Origin: Pseudobutyrivibrio ruminis
Lineage (GTDB): Bacteria; Bacillota; Clostridia; Lachnospirales; Lachnospiraceae
Assembly (NCBI RefSeq): GCF_015057245.1
Contig: NZ_SVET01000008.1
Coordinates: forward strand, 68,185 to 132,184
Direction of reading: 5' to 3'
Length of the DNA stretch: 64,000 nucleotides
Shown one piece after another: positions 10,017-17,092 of this stretch. Within the stretch, counting starts at the first letter, position 1, and the number at the start of each line of letters is the position of its first letter. A program made the position numbers and the translations under genes. A model generated the notes under the pieces. That model was not told the origin of the DNA. It saw only the letters and a program-made list of their open reading frames with translations, and ran no database searches.

Positions 10017-10096
10017 CATAAGAATAAAATCAATTAAGCTGCCGGAGTACTTCATACTTTTTTGCTGACTACATTCAAAAAAATTTCGGGGCATTT

Positions 10097-10156
10097 GTTC
10101 CGAAAATCGTAACAAGAAAAATGGACCATTTTGATGTTTGTTCCGAAAATCGGAAC
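10097..10156. promoter_or_regulatory. Twin operator GTTCCGAAAATCGGAAC
   Basis: Two near-identical 17-bp sites at 10097-10113 (one mismatch in its right arm) and 10140-10156 (perfect 7+3+7 inverted repeat) lie 43 bp apart, about four helical turns, just upstream of the XRE gene at 10174. This spacing suits cooperative dimer binding and autoregulation; binding by that protein is inferred. Confidence 0.6.
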
Positions 10157-10173
10157 TTTGAAGGAGGTTAAAA

Positions 10174-10509
10174 ATGTCTGAATTTACGGGTAAAAAGCTT
10201 AAAGAAGCACGTGTGAAGAAAGGATTATCCCAGGATGAGGCTGCTAATCTTATGAATGTTGCAAAGAGGGCGATTAGTGAGATGGAAGCAGGTAAGAGAA
10301 GTATATCTGCAGATGAGCTTGCTCAGTTTTCTCGTATTTATAATGTAGATGTGAGAGAATTGCTTTTTATTGAATTTACAGAAGCTGGAGATGAGCAGAG
10401 ATTAACTGCCAAGTACAGTTCTTTCCTCAAGCTTCTCGAAAAACTATCTGATCGAGAGGTCGAAGATGTTTATTGGGTAATAAAGCGTAAAGTTGAAGGA
10501 TTGCTTTAA
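10174..10509 (+). CDS. XRE-family HTH regulator (ICE1 left-end copy)
   Basis: A 111-aa cytoplasmic DNA-binding protein. Residues 6-63 form a Cro/C1-type helix-turn-helix ('LKEARVKKGLSQDEAANLM', 'ISEMEAGKRSIS'), followed by a C-terminal helical extension ending 'DVYWVIKRKVEGLL'. It is a clear paralogue of the 111-aa protein at 61804, matching along its whole length (e.g. 'FSRIY.VDVRELL' in both). Each copy sits just downstream of an integrase tail plus terminator. AAGGAGG precedes the ATG, and two palindromic sites lie within 80 bp upstream. It probably controls the element's left-end or excision functions; the target is inferred. Confidence 0.82.
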   Translation: MSEFTGKKLKEARVKKGLSQDEAANLMNVAKRAISEMEAGKRSISADELAQFSRIYNVDVRELLFIEFTEAGDEQRLTAKYSSFLKLLEKLSDREVEDVYWVIKRKVEGLL

Positions 10510-10526
10510 AAACTGAATAAGGCTAG

Positions 10527-10570
10527 GAATGCCCGCATTGCAGATTACACCTGCTTTGCGGGCATTTTTA
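10527..10570 (+). terminator. Rho-independent terminator after the XRE gene
   Basis: Arms AATGCCCGC and GCGGGCATT with inner TGCAG/CTGC pairing form a long stem around ATTACAC, followed by TTTTTATAT. It closes the single-gene XRE unit. Confidence 0.88.
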
Positions 10571-10574
10571 TATC

Positions 10575-10631
10575 TTGACTTGTAGTCAATGACTACATAT
10601 AATAAAGATAAGAATACACGCATTGACTACA
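10575..10631 (+). promoter_or_regulatory. Promoter with palindromic operator in the spacer
   Basis: -35 TTGACT (10575-10580), a 17-bp spacer and -10 TATAAT (10598-10603). The spacer is filled by the perfect palindrome TGTAGTCAATGACTACA (10581-10597), and a further half-site TGACTACA lies at 10624-10631. This fits tight repression of the downstream XRE/membrane-protein pair, probably by the encoded XRE protein (inference). Confidence 0.75.
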
Positions 10632-10651
10632 TTAATATAGGAGGTAGTGCC

Positions 10652-10924
10652 ATGGATAAGGAAATATATAGCATTGAAGGTATAGATATTGAAGTGGAAA
10701 AAATAGATAAAACAGATGCTGATGCTGTACGCCGGAAGATGGCATATGCGTTTAAGATGATTAGAGCGCAGTCAGGAATGAACAGAAAAGATTTTTCTGC
10801 CTGGCTTGGTATTCCATATAGAACTATGCAGGAGTGGGAACTTGGTCGTAGGGCAATGCCGGAATATGTACTTCGTTTGATTGCTTATAAGGTTCAGATG
10901 GAGAAAGAAAGGGGGAACCTATAA
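10652..10924 (+). CDS. Helix-turn-helix protein of XRE/antitoxin type
   Basis: A 90-aa protein with a C-terminal HTH ('AFKMIRAQSGMNRKDFSAWL', 'GIPYRTMQEWELGRRAMPEY'), the fold typical of small conjugative-element regulators and of some HigA/MqsA-like antitoxins. The ATG at 10652 is chosen over the in-frame ATG at 10589 because AGGAGG lies 7 nt upstream and 10589 falls inside the promoter. Its stop overlaps the next start (TAATG), so it is coupled to the membrane protein. No toxin-like partner is recognisable. Confidence 0.75.
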   Translation: MDKEIYSIEGIDIEVEKIDKTDADAVRRKMAYAFKMIRAQSGMNRKDFSAWLGIPYRTMQEWELGRRAMPEYVLRLIAYKVQMEKERGNL

Positions 10925-11232
10925 TGACAGTATTGTATGGTATTGGAACAGTTTTAAGAGTTATCCTTAGAATCGCATTATTACCGGTACAGGCGGTTCT
11001 TACGTTGCTGATGCTTGCAATTGGTTTCATTGGTGGGTTAGCAAATATCGTATGTTGGTTGTTAGGGGCTTTCTTTGTGTTTGGTGGTATCTGTTCATTT
11101 ATTAATGGATCTACAACCCTTGGATGGCAAGGACTTATTGTAGGTATCCTTGTTGCAGTGGTCCCTCAGGCCTTAACTCTATGGGGAGCTGAAGGGATTG
11201 GTTGCTTAAAGGAATTATTAGCAAGAATATAA
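10924..11232 (+). CDS. Small hydrophobic membrane protein
   Basis: A 102-aa protein with about three hydrophobic stretches (residues 8-30, 32-56 and 62-88), rich in Gly, Leu, Ile and Val and without a cleavable signal. It resembles CD1845-type small membrane proteins found beside HTH genes in clostridial conjugative elements. Translation is coupled to the preceding HTH gene by a TAATG overlap. Function unknown; a role in exclusion or stress is only a guess. Confidence 0.6.
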   Translation: MTVLYGIGTVLRVILRIALLPVQAVLTLLMLAIGFIGGLANIVCWLLGAFFVFGGICSFINGSTTLGWQGLIVGILVAVVPQALTLWGAEGIGCLKELLARI

Positions 11233-11311
11233 AGCTATAGTGTGTTAAGATAAGAAGCAGCACGAAAAAGCGCTTATTTTGATAGATCGAAATTTGTGAG
11301 GATAATGCAAA

Positions 11312-11962
11312 ATGAATTATAAGGTTATAGATAAAGAGACTTACTATAGAAAGGGCGTCTTTCGGCACTTTACAGAGGACTGCACATGTTCGACTTCTAT
11401 GACAGCGAGGATTGATGTTACTGATCTTGTTCGTTATTCCAAAATGACCGAGACAAAGTTCTACATCAACTTTCTTTATATCATGTCAAAGGTTCTAAAT
11501 TCTCGCGAGGATTACAGGATGGGGTATCTTAGGGAAAAAGACGAACTGATCTGTTATGATGTGATCAATCCCATACAGTATATCTTTCATAAAGATACAG
11601 AAACCTTCACGCTTGTCTATACGGAATACGATGAAGATTATGAAAAATTCTACGCTGCGGCTCTGCGGGATGCTGAAGAGGCAAAAAAGACCAGAGAATA
11701 CGGTTTTGATATTATGAATCATCCTAACTGGTTTGATGCGTCATGTATACCTTGGTTGTCCTATGATTCCATGCATCTTGAACTGCCCGACGTTCATATG
11801 TTTTTTGCGCCGGTCGTCAACTGGGGACAATACAAGGAAGAAAACAGCAGACTTGTCATGCCTGTTACTGTCCGTCTGAATCATGCGATTGCTGATGGCT
11901 ACCTGGTAGCGAACGTATTCCGTCTCCTGGAGCAGGAAATCCAGTTGTTTGCAGGGCTTTAA
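11312..11962 (+). CDS. Chloramphenicol acetyltransferase-family protein (CatA type)
   Basis: A 216-aa protein with CatA-type length and fold signals. It would transfer acetyl from acetyl-CoA to the 3-OH of chloramphenicol as a trimer. The catalytic motif reads 'LNHAIADGYLVANVF' near residue 190, with the essential His and the Asp-Gly after it (CatA consensus HHAxCDGFH). The N-terminal 'CTCSTSMTARIDVT' matches the family's substrate-binding start, and 'YDSMHLELP' and 'FAPVVNWGQY' match the central region. The second HH residue is N here, and some family members have other or no drug activity. It sits alone in the cargo slot of ICE1, a typical place for resistance genes. Confidence 0.8.
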   Translation: MNYKVIDKETYYRKGVFRHFTEDCTCSTSMTARIDVTDLVRYSKMTETKFYINFLYIMSKVLNSREDYRMGYLREKDELICYDVINPIQYIFHKDTETFTLVYTEYDEDYEKFYAAALRDAEEAKKTREYGFDIMNHPNWFDASCIPWLSYDSMHLELPDVHMFFAPVVNWGQYKEENSRLVMPVTVRLNHAIADGYLVANVFRLLEQEIQLFAGL

Positions 11963-12128
11963 TCAACAACTTCAAATTTGTTTGAGAAGAAACAGTGTAT
12001 GAATGGGGGGATTATATGTGGTGCTAAGTTGTAGTTGCTGCATATTTGGAATTCTATGTGGAAAGAAACTTGCGACGATATTAAAATTTTGAAATTCAGT
12101 TAAACAGCATATTGTTAACAGTTTTTTA

Positions 12129-12160
12129 CTGCCCGGTTTGAATGCCGGGCGGTAATTTTT
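12129..12160 (+). terminator. Terminator between the CAT and metal modules
   Basis: GCCCGG (12131-12136) and CCGGGC (12145-12150) form a GC-rich stem around TTTGAATG, followed by GGTAATTTTTATG. The rest of 11963-12128 holds no gene. Confidence 0.7.
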
Positions 12161-12195
12161 ATGTTAAGGATAGGATTGTTATTTATGATTATATA

Positions 12196-12242
12196 TTGAC
12201 ATATGTCAGAATGAAGAGTATGCTTTATATTGACATATGTCA
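12196..12242 (+). promoter_or_regulatory. Promoter with two perfect TGACATATGTCA palindromes
   Basis: The 12-bp palindrome TGACATATGTCA occurs at 12197-12208 and again at 12231-12242, inside the longer repeated string ATTGACATATGTCAG. The first overlaps a -35 TTGACA (12196-12201) with a -10-like TATGCT (12219-12224) 17 bp downstream. The second lies just before the ribosome site of the DUF134 gene. It is probably an autoregulatory operator pair for the DUF134 protein (inference). Confidence 0.68.
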
Positions 12243-12255
12243 GGAAGGATGAATT

Positions 12256-12993
12256 ATGCCTAAGAACACGAAATGTAGAAGAATATCAGGTCTTCCCAGA
12301 AAGTTTGGTTTTGCACCTACGGATAATATTGATGAGGAAGCGTTACGGCTGACGTTTGATGAATTTGAGACTATACGCTTGCTGGATGCGGAAGGAATGA
12401 CTCAGGAACAGTGTGCGGCTAAAATGGGTGTTGCCAGAACTACGGTGACAGCAATGTATGATAATGCTCGAAAGAAAATAGCGAAAGTACTTGTGGAGGG
12501 GAAGAGTCTTATCATTTCAGGTGGTAATGTAAGCTTTGACATTTCAAAAGGCGAAAGCATCAATGCTAAAAGAAAAAAAGGAGATAATGAGATGAGAGTT
12601 GCAGTAACTTATGAAAATGGTGAGATTTTTCAGCACTTTGGACATACAGAGCAGTTTAAGGTATATGATATAAAAGATGGAAAAATCGTGCATGAAGAAA
12701 TTGTGGATACAAATGGTCAGGGACATGGCGCTCTGGCAGGTTTTCTTTTTGGTGGAAAAGTAGACACCCTAATTTGCGGAGGTATTGGAGGAGGAGCACA
12801 GGTTGCACTCAGTGAAGCAGGCATCAAACTCTACGGAGGTGTATCCGGTAATGCAGATGAAGCAGTAAAAGCATTGATTGAAGAAAGACTTGATTATAAC
12901 CCTGATGTAAAGTGTGATCATCATGGTGAAGGCCATAATTGTAGTGATCATCACGATGAAGATCATCACTGTGGAGGCCATTGTGCTCATTGA
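12256..12993 (+). CDS. DUF134 HTH - NifX/NifB-like metal-cluster-binding fusion
   Basis: A 245-aa two-domain protein. Residues 1-95 match DUF134 (UPF0251) regulators: 'CRRISGLPRKFGFAP', 'LTFDEFETIRLLDAEGMTQ' and an HTH 'AAKMGVARTTVTAMYDNAR'. Residues 113-220 match the NifX/NifB-C dinitrogenase cofactor family ('MRVAVTYENGEIFQHFGHTEQFKVYDI', abridged, and 'LICGGIGGGAQVALSEAGI'). The tail (about 222-245) is His/Cys-rich and likely binds metal. In many Clostridia these are two genes; here they are one frame, with an internal AAAGGAG and ATG at 12592 that could yield the NifX part alone. It is followed by chromate-transporter genes, suggesting oxyanion or metal sensing. Confidence 0.82.
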   Translation: MPKNTKCRRISGLPRKFGFAPTDNIDEEALRLTFDEFETIRLLDAEGMTQEQCAAKMGVARTTVTAMYDNARKKIAKVLVEGKSLIISGGNVSFDISKGESINAKRKKGDNEMRVAVTYENGEIFQHFGHTEQFKVYDIKDGKIVHEEIVDTNGQGHGALAGFLFGGKVDTLICGGIGGGAQVALSEAGIKLYGGVSGNADEAVKALIEERLDYNPDVKCDHHGEGHNCSDHHDEDHHCGGHCAH

Positions 12994-13552
12994 TCTGTTT
13001 TTAACATTTGCAAAGATTGGGGTATTTACATTCGGCGGTGGGTATGCAATGATCTCACTTATCGAAAATGAGTGCGTGGATAATAAAAAATGGATAACTC
13101 ATGATGAAATGATGAACATTACTGTGATAGCAGAATCCACGCCCGGTCCCATAGCAATCAACTGTGCAACTTATGTCGGATATAAAAAGGGGAAACTTCC
13201 AGGAGCGATTATAGCTACTCTTGGGATGGTACTTCCGTCTTTTGCTATTATATATGCTGTCTCAAGATTTCTGAATGGTTTTCTTGAAATAACTTGGGTC
13301 TCAAATGCATTTCGCGGAATAAAAATCGCTGTTGGGATTCTTATTGTGGATGCTGCGATAAAAATGCTGAAGAAAATGAAGCAAAAACCTATGCAGATAA
13401 GCATAGTTATATGTTCTGTGCTTACGATGTTCCTTATAAACGTATTTGCCGTTAATATATCATCCATGATACTTATGCTTGCAGCTGCATTTATCGGTAT
13501 CATTGTTTTCGTTATAAAAAATAATATGGAAAAGAGGCGGGAAGAGAAATGA
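12983..13552 (+). CDS. Chromate transporter subunit, first half (CHR family)
   Basis: A 189-aa integral membrane protein of the CHR superfamily short form, which works as a pair of half-size proteins. The hallmark 'FTFGGGYAMISLIENE' is at the N-terminus and 'STPGPIAINCATYVGYKKG' near residue 55. There are about five further hydrophobic helices. The GTG at 12983 is chosen as start because GGAGG lies about 6 nt upstream and the protein then begins at the first helix; the ATG at 12914 would read the His codons of the preceding gene out of frame. It overlaps the DUF134-NifX stop and is 4-nt coupled (ATGA) to the next gene. The true substrate may be another oxyanion. Confidence 0.85.
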   Translation: MLIDLFLTFAKIGVFTFGGGYAMISLIENECVDNKKWITHDEMMNITVIAESTPGPIAINCATYVGYKKGKLPGAIIATLGMVLPSFAIIYAVSRFLNGFLEITWVSNAFRGIKIAVGILIVDAAIKMLKKMKQKPMQISIVICSVLTMFLINVFAVNISSMILMLAAAFIGIIVFVIKNNMEKRREEK

Positions 13553-14109
13553 TATATATTGATCTGTTAATCGGATTTCTTGAGGTCGGCCTTTTTTCTT
13601 TCGGCGGAGCTTATGCGGCAATACCTTTGATCAGGGATGTTGTCATGGCTCACGGTTGGTTGGATGATGAAATGCTTGCATACATGATTGCTATCAGCGA
13701 AAGTACTCCCGGACCGATTATGGTAAATATGGCCACATATATCGGAAGTGAAAAGGGAGGACTATTTGGTGCGATAATTGCTACCACAGCGGTTGTATTA
13801 CCTGCTTTTTTAATCATTTTGCTTATAATGGCAGCAATGAAGAAATATCTTCAAAACCGCTTAGTCAAGGCAGCTTTATCTGGGTTACAGCCATGTATTA
13901 TAGGAATCATCTTGGCAACAGGTATATTTATGATTATAAAAAACTGCGGTTTTGTTTTCAGTGGCAGGCCTGATTTTCTTACGGCAGGACTTACTGGTGT
14001 TATCGCATTGATATATTTTGGTTCGAGAAAAATCATAAAAAAAGGATTAGGCCCCATCACGCTTATTTGCTTTTCGGCATTTGTGGGAGCGATGGCTTAT
14101 ATGCTATAG
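13549..14109 (+). CDS. Chromate transporter subunit, second half (CHR family)
   Basis: A 186-aa partner of the preceding CHR protein, with the same signature motifs: 'FSFGGAYAAIPLIRD' at the N-terminus and 'STPGPIMVNMATYIG' near residue 57, then hydrophobic helices to 'AFVGAMAYML'. The ATG overlaps the upstream stop by 4 nt. The two halves are homologous inverted-topology subunits that together form one CHR transporter in the cytoplasmic membrane. Its position behind a DUF134-NifX sensor suggests metal- or oxyanion-regulated transport. Confidence 0.87.
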   Translation: MIYIDLLIGFLEVGLFSFGGAYAAIPLIRDVVMAHGWLDDEMLAYMIAISESTPGPIMVNMATYIGSEKGGLFGAIIATTAVVLPAFLIILLIMAAMKKYLQNRLVKAALSGLQPCIIGIILATGIFMIIKNCGFVFSGRPDFLTAGLTGVIALIYFGSRKIIKKGLGPITLICFSAFVGAMAYML

Positions 14110-14437
14110 ATGGAACATTAACTTGGAAGTTAATTACAAAATTCCTGTTTGTTGAGTTCATGACCGACATTGTCCCGTTTTGACTCGTTTTGTCTCGTCT
14201 CGACCGACATTAGCACTTTTCTTATAGATTTAACGGTGCTATTATTATCATAGACAAGTGAGAGGTAAACAAAAGCCACTCACTTGTTTTTCTTTTGCAG
14301 AAGAATAGGAAGCAGATTTAAGCGTCCACATGACCAAACCCTCAAGGTCGTGTGTGGCGCTTTTTTTGTTGTCCGAAACCGGAAAGCGCGCGCCGGTGTT
14401 TCTATTAAAACTGTCAAAGAAAAGGAGAAAATTGAAT
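14110..14437 (+). promoter_or_regulatory. Leader of the transfer operon: repeats and two terminator hairpins
   Basis: No gene lies here. GACCGACATT occurs at 14162-14171 and 14202-14211, flanking TTTTGACTCG/TTTTGTCTCG repeats. A hairpin ACAAGTGAG (14254-14262) / CTCACTTGT (14279-14287) is followed by TTTTCTTTT. A second hairpin at 14321-14367 (AGCG, CCACA and GACC pairing with GGTC, TGTGG and CGCT) ends in TTTTTTT. The ATG at 14330 lies inside this hairpin and is not a credible start. The layout suggests a leader where transcription is terminated unless relieved. Confidence 0.6.
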
Positions 14438-15493
14438 ATGGATTATGAACGTTTCAAAGAAGGTTTCCAGGATGCGTTAAAGGCTGAACTTGCTGTTAGA
14501 GGAGATGACGTTGAACTTACTGCTCGTAGAGTAGATAAGATGAATGACAGCTATGATGCTATCACAGTAAGACCTGTAGACAGTTCCATTGGAGTGAACA
14601 TCAGCGTTGAGAAAGCATTTGCTGCTTATGAGAATGGTACACCAATTCCTGAGATTGCAGAGCATTTTGCTGATGCAGTGGAAAAAGGATTCCGTGAATC
14701 CCCTCAGGTCGATCTGGAGTCGCTCTCTGATTATGAGCAGATGAAGAGCAAGCTTTCTATGGAAGTGGTTTCTGCAGAGAAGAATGCGGAACTTCTTGAG
14801 AGCGTACCTCACGAAAGAATGGAGGATATGGCTGTTGTTTATCGCTTTGTGCTTGATCAGACAGATTCTGGTAATGGAACAATCCTTGTTACCAATCAGT
14901 TGCTTGATCAGTATGGCATTACCAAAGAGCAGCTTCGCGCTGATGCCATGGAGAATGCACCAGAAATCAGACCATCTGAGATCAGAGGTATGTCTGAAGT
15001 TATGAGTGAGATTGCACCTGGCATGATTCCTGAGGTTGCACCGGAAGATGAGCAGATGTTTGTTGCTACAGTTCCGGATAAGATTCATGGAGCCGGTGTT
15101 ATCGCATATCCGAATTTCATGGAGGACGCAGCTCAGAAGATGGGCGGTGACTTCTTCGTTCTTCCAAGCAGTATCCATGAGGTGTTGCTTGTAAAGGACA
15201 ATGGCCAGATGACAGCCAAAGAGCTGGAAAATATGGTCAAAGAGGTCAATGCTACTCAGGTAGAACCTGCAGATCAGCTTACAGATCATGTTTATCATTA
15301 CGACAGCCAGAATCATATTTTTGAGCTGGCTGATAAGTATGAGGAACGTCAGCGTGAGGCTGAACACGAGGCTGTTGATAAAGATTCCGTCCTTGGAGAT
15401 CTAAAAGAAAAGAAACAGGAGATTGCAAAGAAAGATCCGGCTAAGGATGCAGCCACAAAAGCTGCAACCAAGAAGCATGAGACTTCTTTATAA
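14438..15493 (+). CDS. DUF5688 family conjugative-element protein
   Basis: A 351-aa protein of the DUF5688 type that opens many clostridial ICE transfer operons. The start at 14438 is chosen because AAAGGAGAA lies 8 nt upstream and the family begins MDYE.FK. The N-terminal 'MDYERFKEGFQDALKAEL' and the segment 'DYEQMKSKLSMEVVSAEKNA' near residue 107 recur in the chimeric protein at 62825. The C-terminus is a charged Lys/Glu/Ala tail. No catalytic motif was seen and the function is unknown. A terminator follows, separating it from the repA region. Confidence 0.7.
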   Translation: MDYERFKEGFQDALKAELAVRGDDVELTARRVDKMNDSYDAITVRPVDSSIGVNISVEKAFAAYENGTPIPEIAEHFADAVEKGFRESPQVDLESLSDYEQMKSKLSMEVVSAEKNAELLESVPHERMEDMAVVYRFVLDQTDSGNGTILVTNQLLDQYGITKEQLRADAMENAPEIRPSEIRGMSEVMSEIAPGMIPEVAPEDEQMFVATVPDKIHGAGVIAYPNFMEDAAQKMGGDFFVLPSSIHEVLLVKDNGQMTAKELENMVKEVNATQVEPADQLTDHVYHYDSQNHIFELADKYEERQREAEHEAVDKDSVLGDLKEKKQEIAKKDPAKDAATKAATKKHETSL

Positions 15494-15510
15494 GCTCCAT
15501 CAATAAGTAA

Positions 15511-15546
15511 GAGAGAGGCTTCCCTTTTTTTAGGGAGGCCTTTTTC
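15511..15546 (+). terminator. Terminator after the DUF5688 gene
   Basis: AGGC-TTCCC and GGGA-GGCCT pair across a T-rich loop, followed by TTTTTC. The T-tracts lie both in the loop and after the stem. Confidence 0.72.
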
Positions 15547-15569
15547 AATGGTGAAAGGAGATATCTAAG

Positions 15570-15782
15570 ATGAGTAAGAAATATATGAGAGTTCAGAAGA
15601 ACTTTAACAAAAATGGCATTTCAAGGGTGCCACACAGTGTTGCACCTAAGCTTGGTCCAGTTACACCTTGCAATTGCAGTCATCCTTGTCCTTATGGTAA
15701 TGGCAGAACGTTTTGCTTTCCCTGCTATCAGAAGCTTGTTGCTGACTGCAGAAGTAACAGTGTTGTTACAGGTAATGCCTAA
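15570..15782 (+). CDS. Small cysteine-rich conserved ICE protein
   Basis: A 70-aa basic protein with five cysteines ('CNCSHPCPYGNGRTFCFPCY') arranged as a compact metal-binding knuckle. AAAGGAG lies about 9 nt upstream of the ATG. It sits directly before repA (12-nt gap), as small Cys-rich ORFs often do in this ICE group. The function is unknown; a zinc-binding regulatory role is an inference from the cysteines. The overlapping 67-aa frame at 15613 is a shadow. Confidence 0.6.
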   Translation: MSKKYMRVQKNFNKNGISRVPHSVAPKLGPVTPCNCSHPCPYGNGRTFCFPCYQKLVADCRSNSVVTGNA

Positions 15783-15793
15783 AGAGGTGTGGT

Positions 15794-16657
15794 ATGGACT
15801 TTGGCTATTTTCATGAGGAAGAGTCTGAGCAGTTTGCCTTCTATAGGATTCCCCAGGTTCTTTTTAAGGATGAAAAGTTTGCAAAGCTTTCTACGGATGC
15901 CAAGGTTCTGTATGGACTATTTCTGAATCGGGTATCCCTTTCCAAAAAGAATCATTGGATTGATGACGAGGGCAGAGTGTACGTCTATTACACTCTTGTC
16001 AGTATTCAGGAGGATTTGCATTGTGCAAGTCAGAAGGCATTAAAGCTTTTAAAGGAACTTGAGAGCTATGGACTTATCGAAAGAGTTAAGCAGGGACTTT
16101 GTAAACCTGACAGGATCTATGTGAAGAACTTTATCCTGCTTCAGGAATCACCAGTCCGGAGTGGTGAAAATCACCATACCGGTGTAGTGAAAATCACCAG
16201 CCCGGAATGTCGAGAATCACCACCTAATAATACTGAGTTAAATAATACTGAGTGTAGTAATACTAATCTTATCTTATCTAAGAGCAGAGAAGATGAGAGG
16301 GAGCTATACAGACAATATTTATACCAGTCACTGGATATAGAGATACTCAAAGAGCGCTATCCCTATGGAGTAGAAGAGATAGATGAGATTTTTGACATAA
16401 TCCTGGATGTGCTGTGCAGCAATCAGAAGTTTATCACTATATCCGGGGATAAAAAGCCTATTAACGTAGTGAAAAGCAGATTCATGAAGCTGGATAGCAG
16501 CCATATCCAGTTTGTTATGGACAGTATGAAGGAAAAAACTACAAAGGTTCGCAATGTAAAGAAATATATAGTGGCAGCGCTATACAATGCGCCAATTACT
16601 ATTAACAACTACTATTCGTCGCTGGTTCAGCATGACATGGCGACAGGAAAAATATAA
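15794..16657 (+). CDS. repA: Replication initiator RepA (N-terminal domain family)
   Basis: A 287-aa protein whose first ~110 residues match the RepA_N initiator domain: 'FAFYRIPQVLF', 'LSTDAKVLYGLFLNRVSLS', 'YYTLVSIQEDLHC' and 'ALKLLKELESYGLIERV', a winged-helix fold. Such initiators let excised ICEs replicate as circles. The C-terminal half contains a second helical domain ending in 'NNYYSSLVQHDMATGKI'. GAGGTGTGGT precedes the ATG. No iteron array is obvious next to it; AAATCACCA/AGAATCACCA repeats inside its own coding region (near 16165-16220) could be origin-like, as RepA_N origins often lie within the gene. Confidence 0.85.
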   Translation: MDFGYFHEEESEQFAFYRIPQVLFKDEKFAKLSTDAKVLYGLFLNRVSLSKKNHWIDDEGRVYVYYTLVSIQEDLHCASQKALKLLKELESYGLIERVKQGLCKPDRIYVKNFILLQESPVRSGENHHTGVVKITSPECRESPPNNTELNNTECSNTNLILSKSREDERELYRQYLYQSLDIEILKERYPYGVEEIDEIFDIILDVLCSNQKFITISGDKKPINVVKSRFMKLDSSHIQFVMDSMKEKTTKVRNVKKYIVAALYNAPITINNYYSSLVQHDMATGKI

Positions 16658-16663
16658 GGAGGA

Positions 16664-17080
16664 ATGACAATGGAACAGATTACAATTGATATTCAGCTTG
16701 ATCCTATTAAGGATGGAATTAAAGTACCGGAGACAGATTTATCCAGGCCAGATGCTCATGCTGTGATTCTTGGAACCAACGGTAAAATCAGACAGATTTC
16801 TATGAAGGAAGCAGAGACAATCCTTGATCAGATGGCTACTTGTGGGGCAGGGACTCATCTTGGACAGTCAGATTATATTGCTGTTTACAACAAGGATAAG
16901 CTTTTTAAGGCTGAAGGTGAGGAGTACTTGGTAGGCAGTGTTCTCATTTTTCAAAGAGCAGGGAATGTGCTCAAGGCTATTCCTGATGATGAGATTGGTG
17001 ATCTCTTAGAGGTTGCTATGGCACAGATGGATACTTTGAAGGCAGGAGATGCCTGCTTTTCTGCAATGCGTGTTGATTAA
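16664..17080 (+). CDS. Conserved ICE protein of unknown function
   Basis: A 138-aa mixed alpha/beta protein with no recognised catalytic motif. It starts 6 nt after repA with AAGGAGG upstream; a second in-frame ATG lies two codons in (16670). The segment 'RPDAHAVILGTNGKIRQISMKEA' and the C-terminal 'LLEVAMAQMDTLKAGDACFSAM' look globular and soluble. It lies between repA and a deoxyribosyltransferase-like gene, a typical 'early' region of these elements. I do not recognise the family with confidence. Confidence 0.5.
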   Translation: MTMEQITIDIQLDPIKDGIKVPETDLSRPDAHAVILGTNGKIRQISMKEAETILDQMATCGAGTHLGQSDYIAVYNKDKLFKAEGEEYLVGSVLIFQRAGNVLKAIPDDEIGDLLEVAMAQMDTLKAGDACFSAMRVD

Positions 17081-17092
17081 GGAGGGAATATC

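Noticed and set aside
12914..12982. ATG at 12914 as the start of the first chromate-transporter gene
   Set aside because: It has no ribosome site and would add a segment read from the His-rich tail of the previous gene; GTG 12983 has GGAGG and begins at the first helix.
14330..14437. ATG at 14330 as the start of the DUF5688 gene
   Set aside because: It lies inside a terminator hairpin; ATG 14438 has AAAGGAG and matches the family start.
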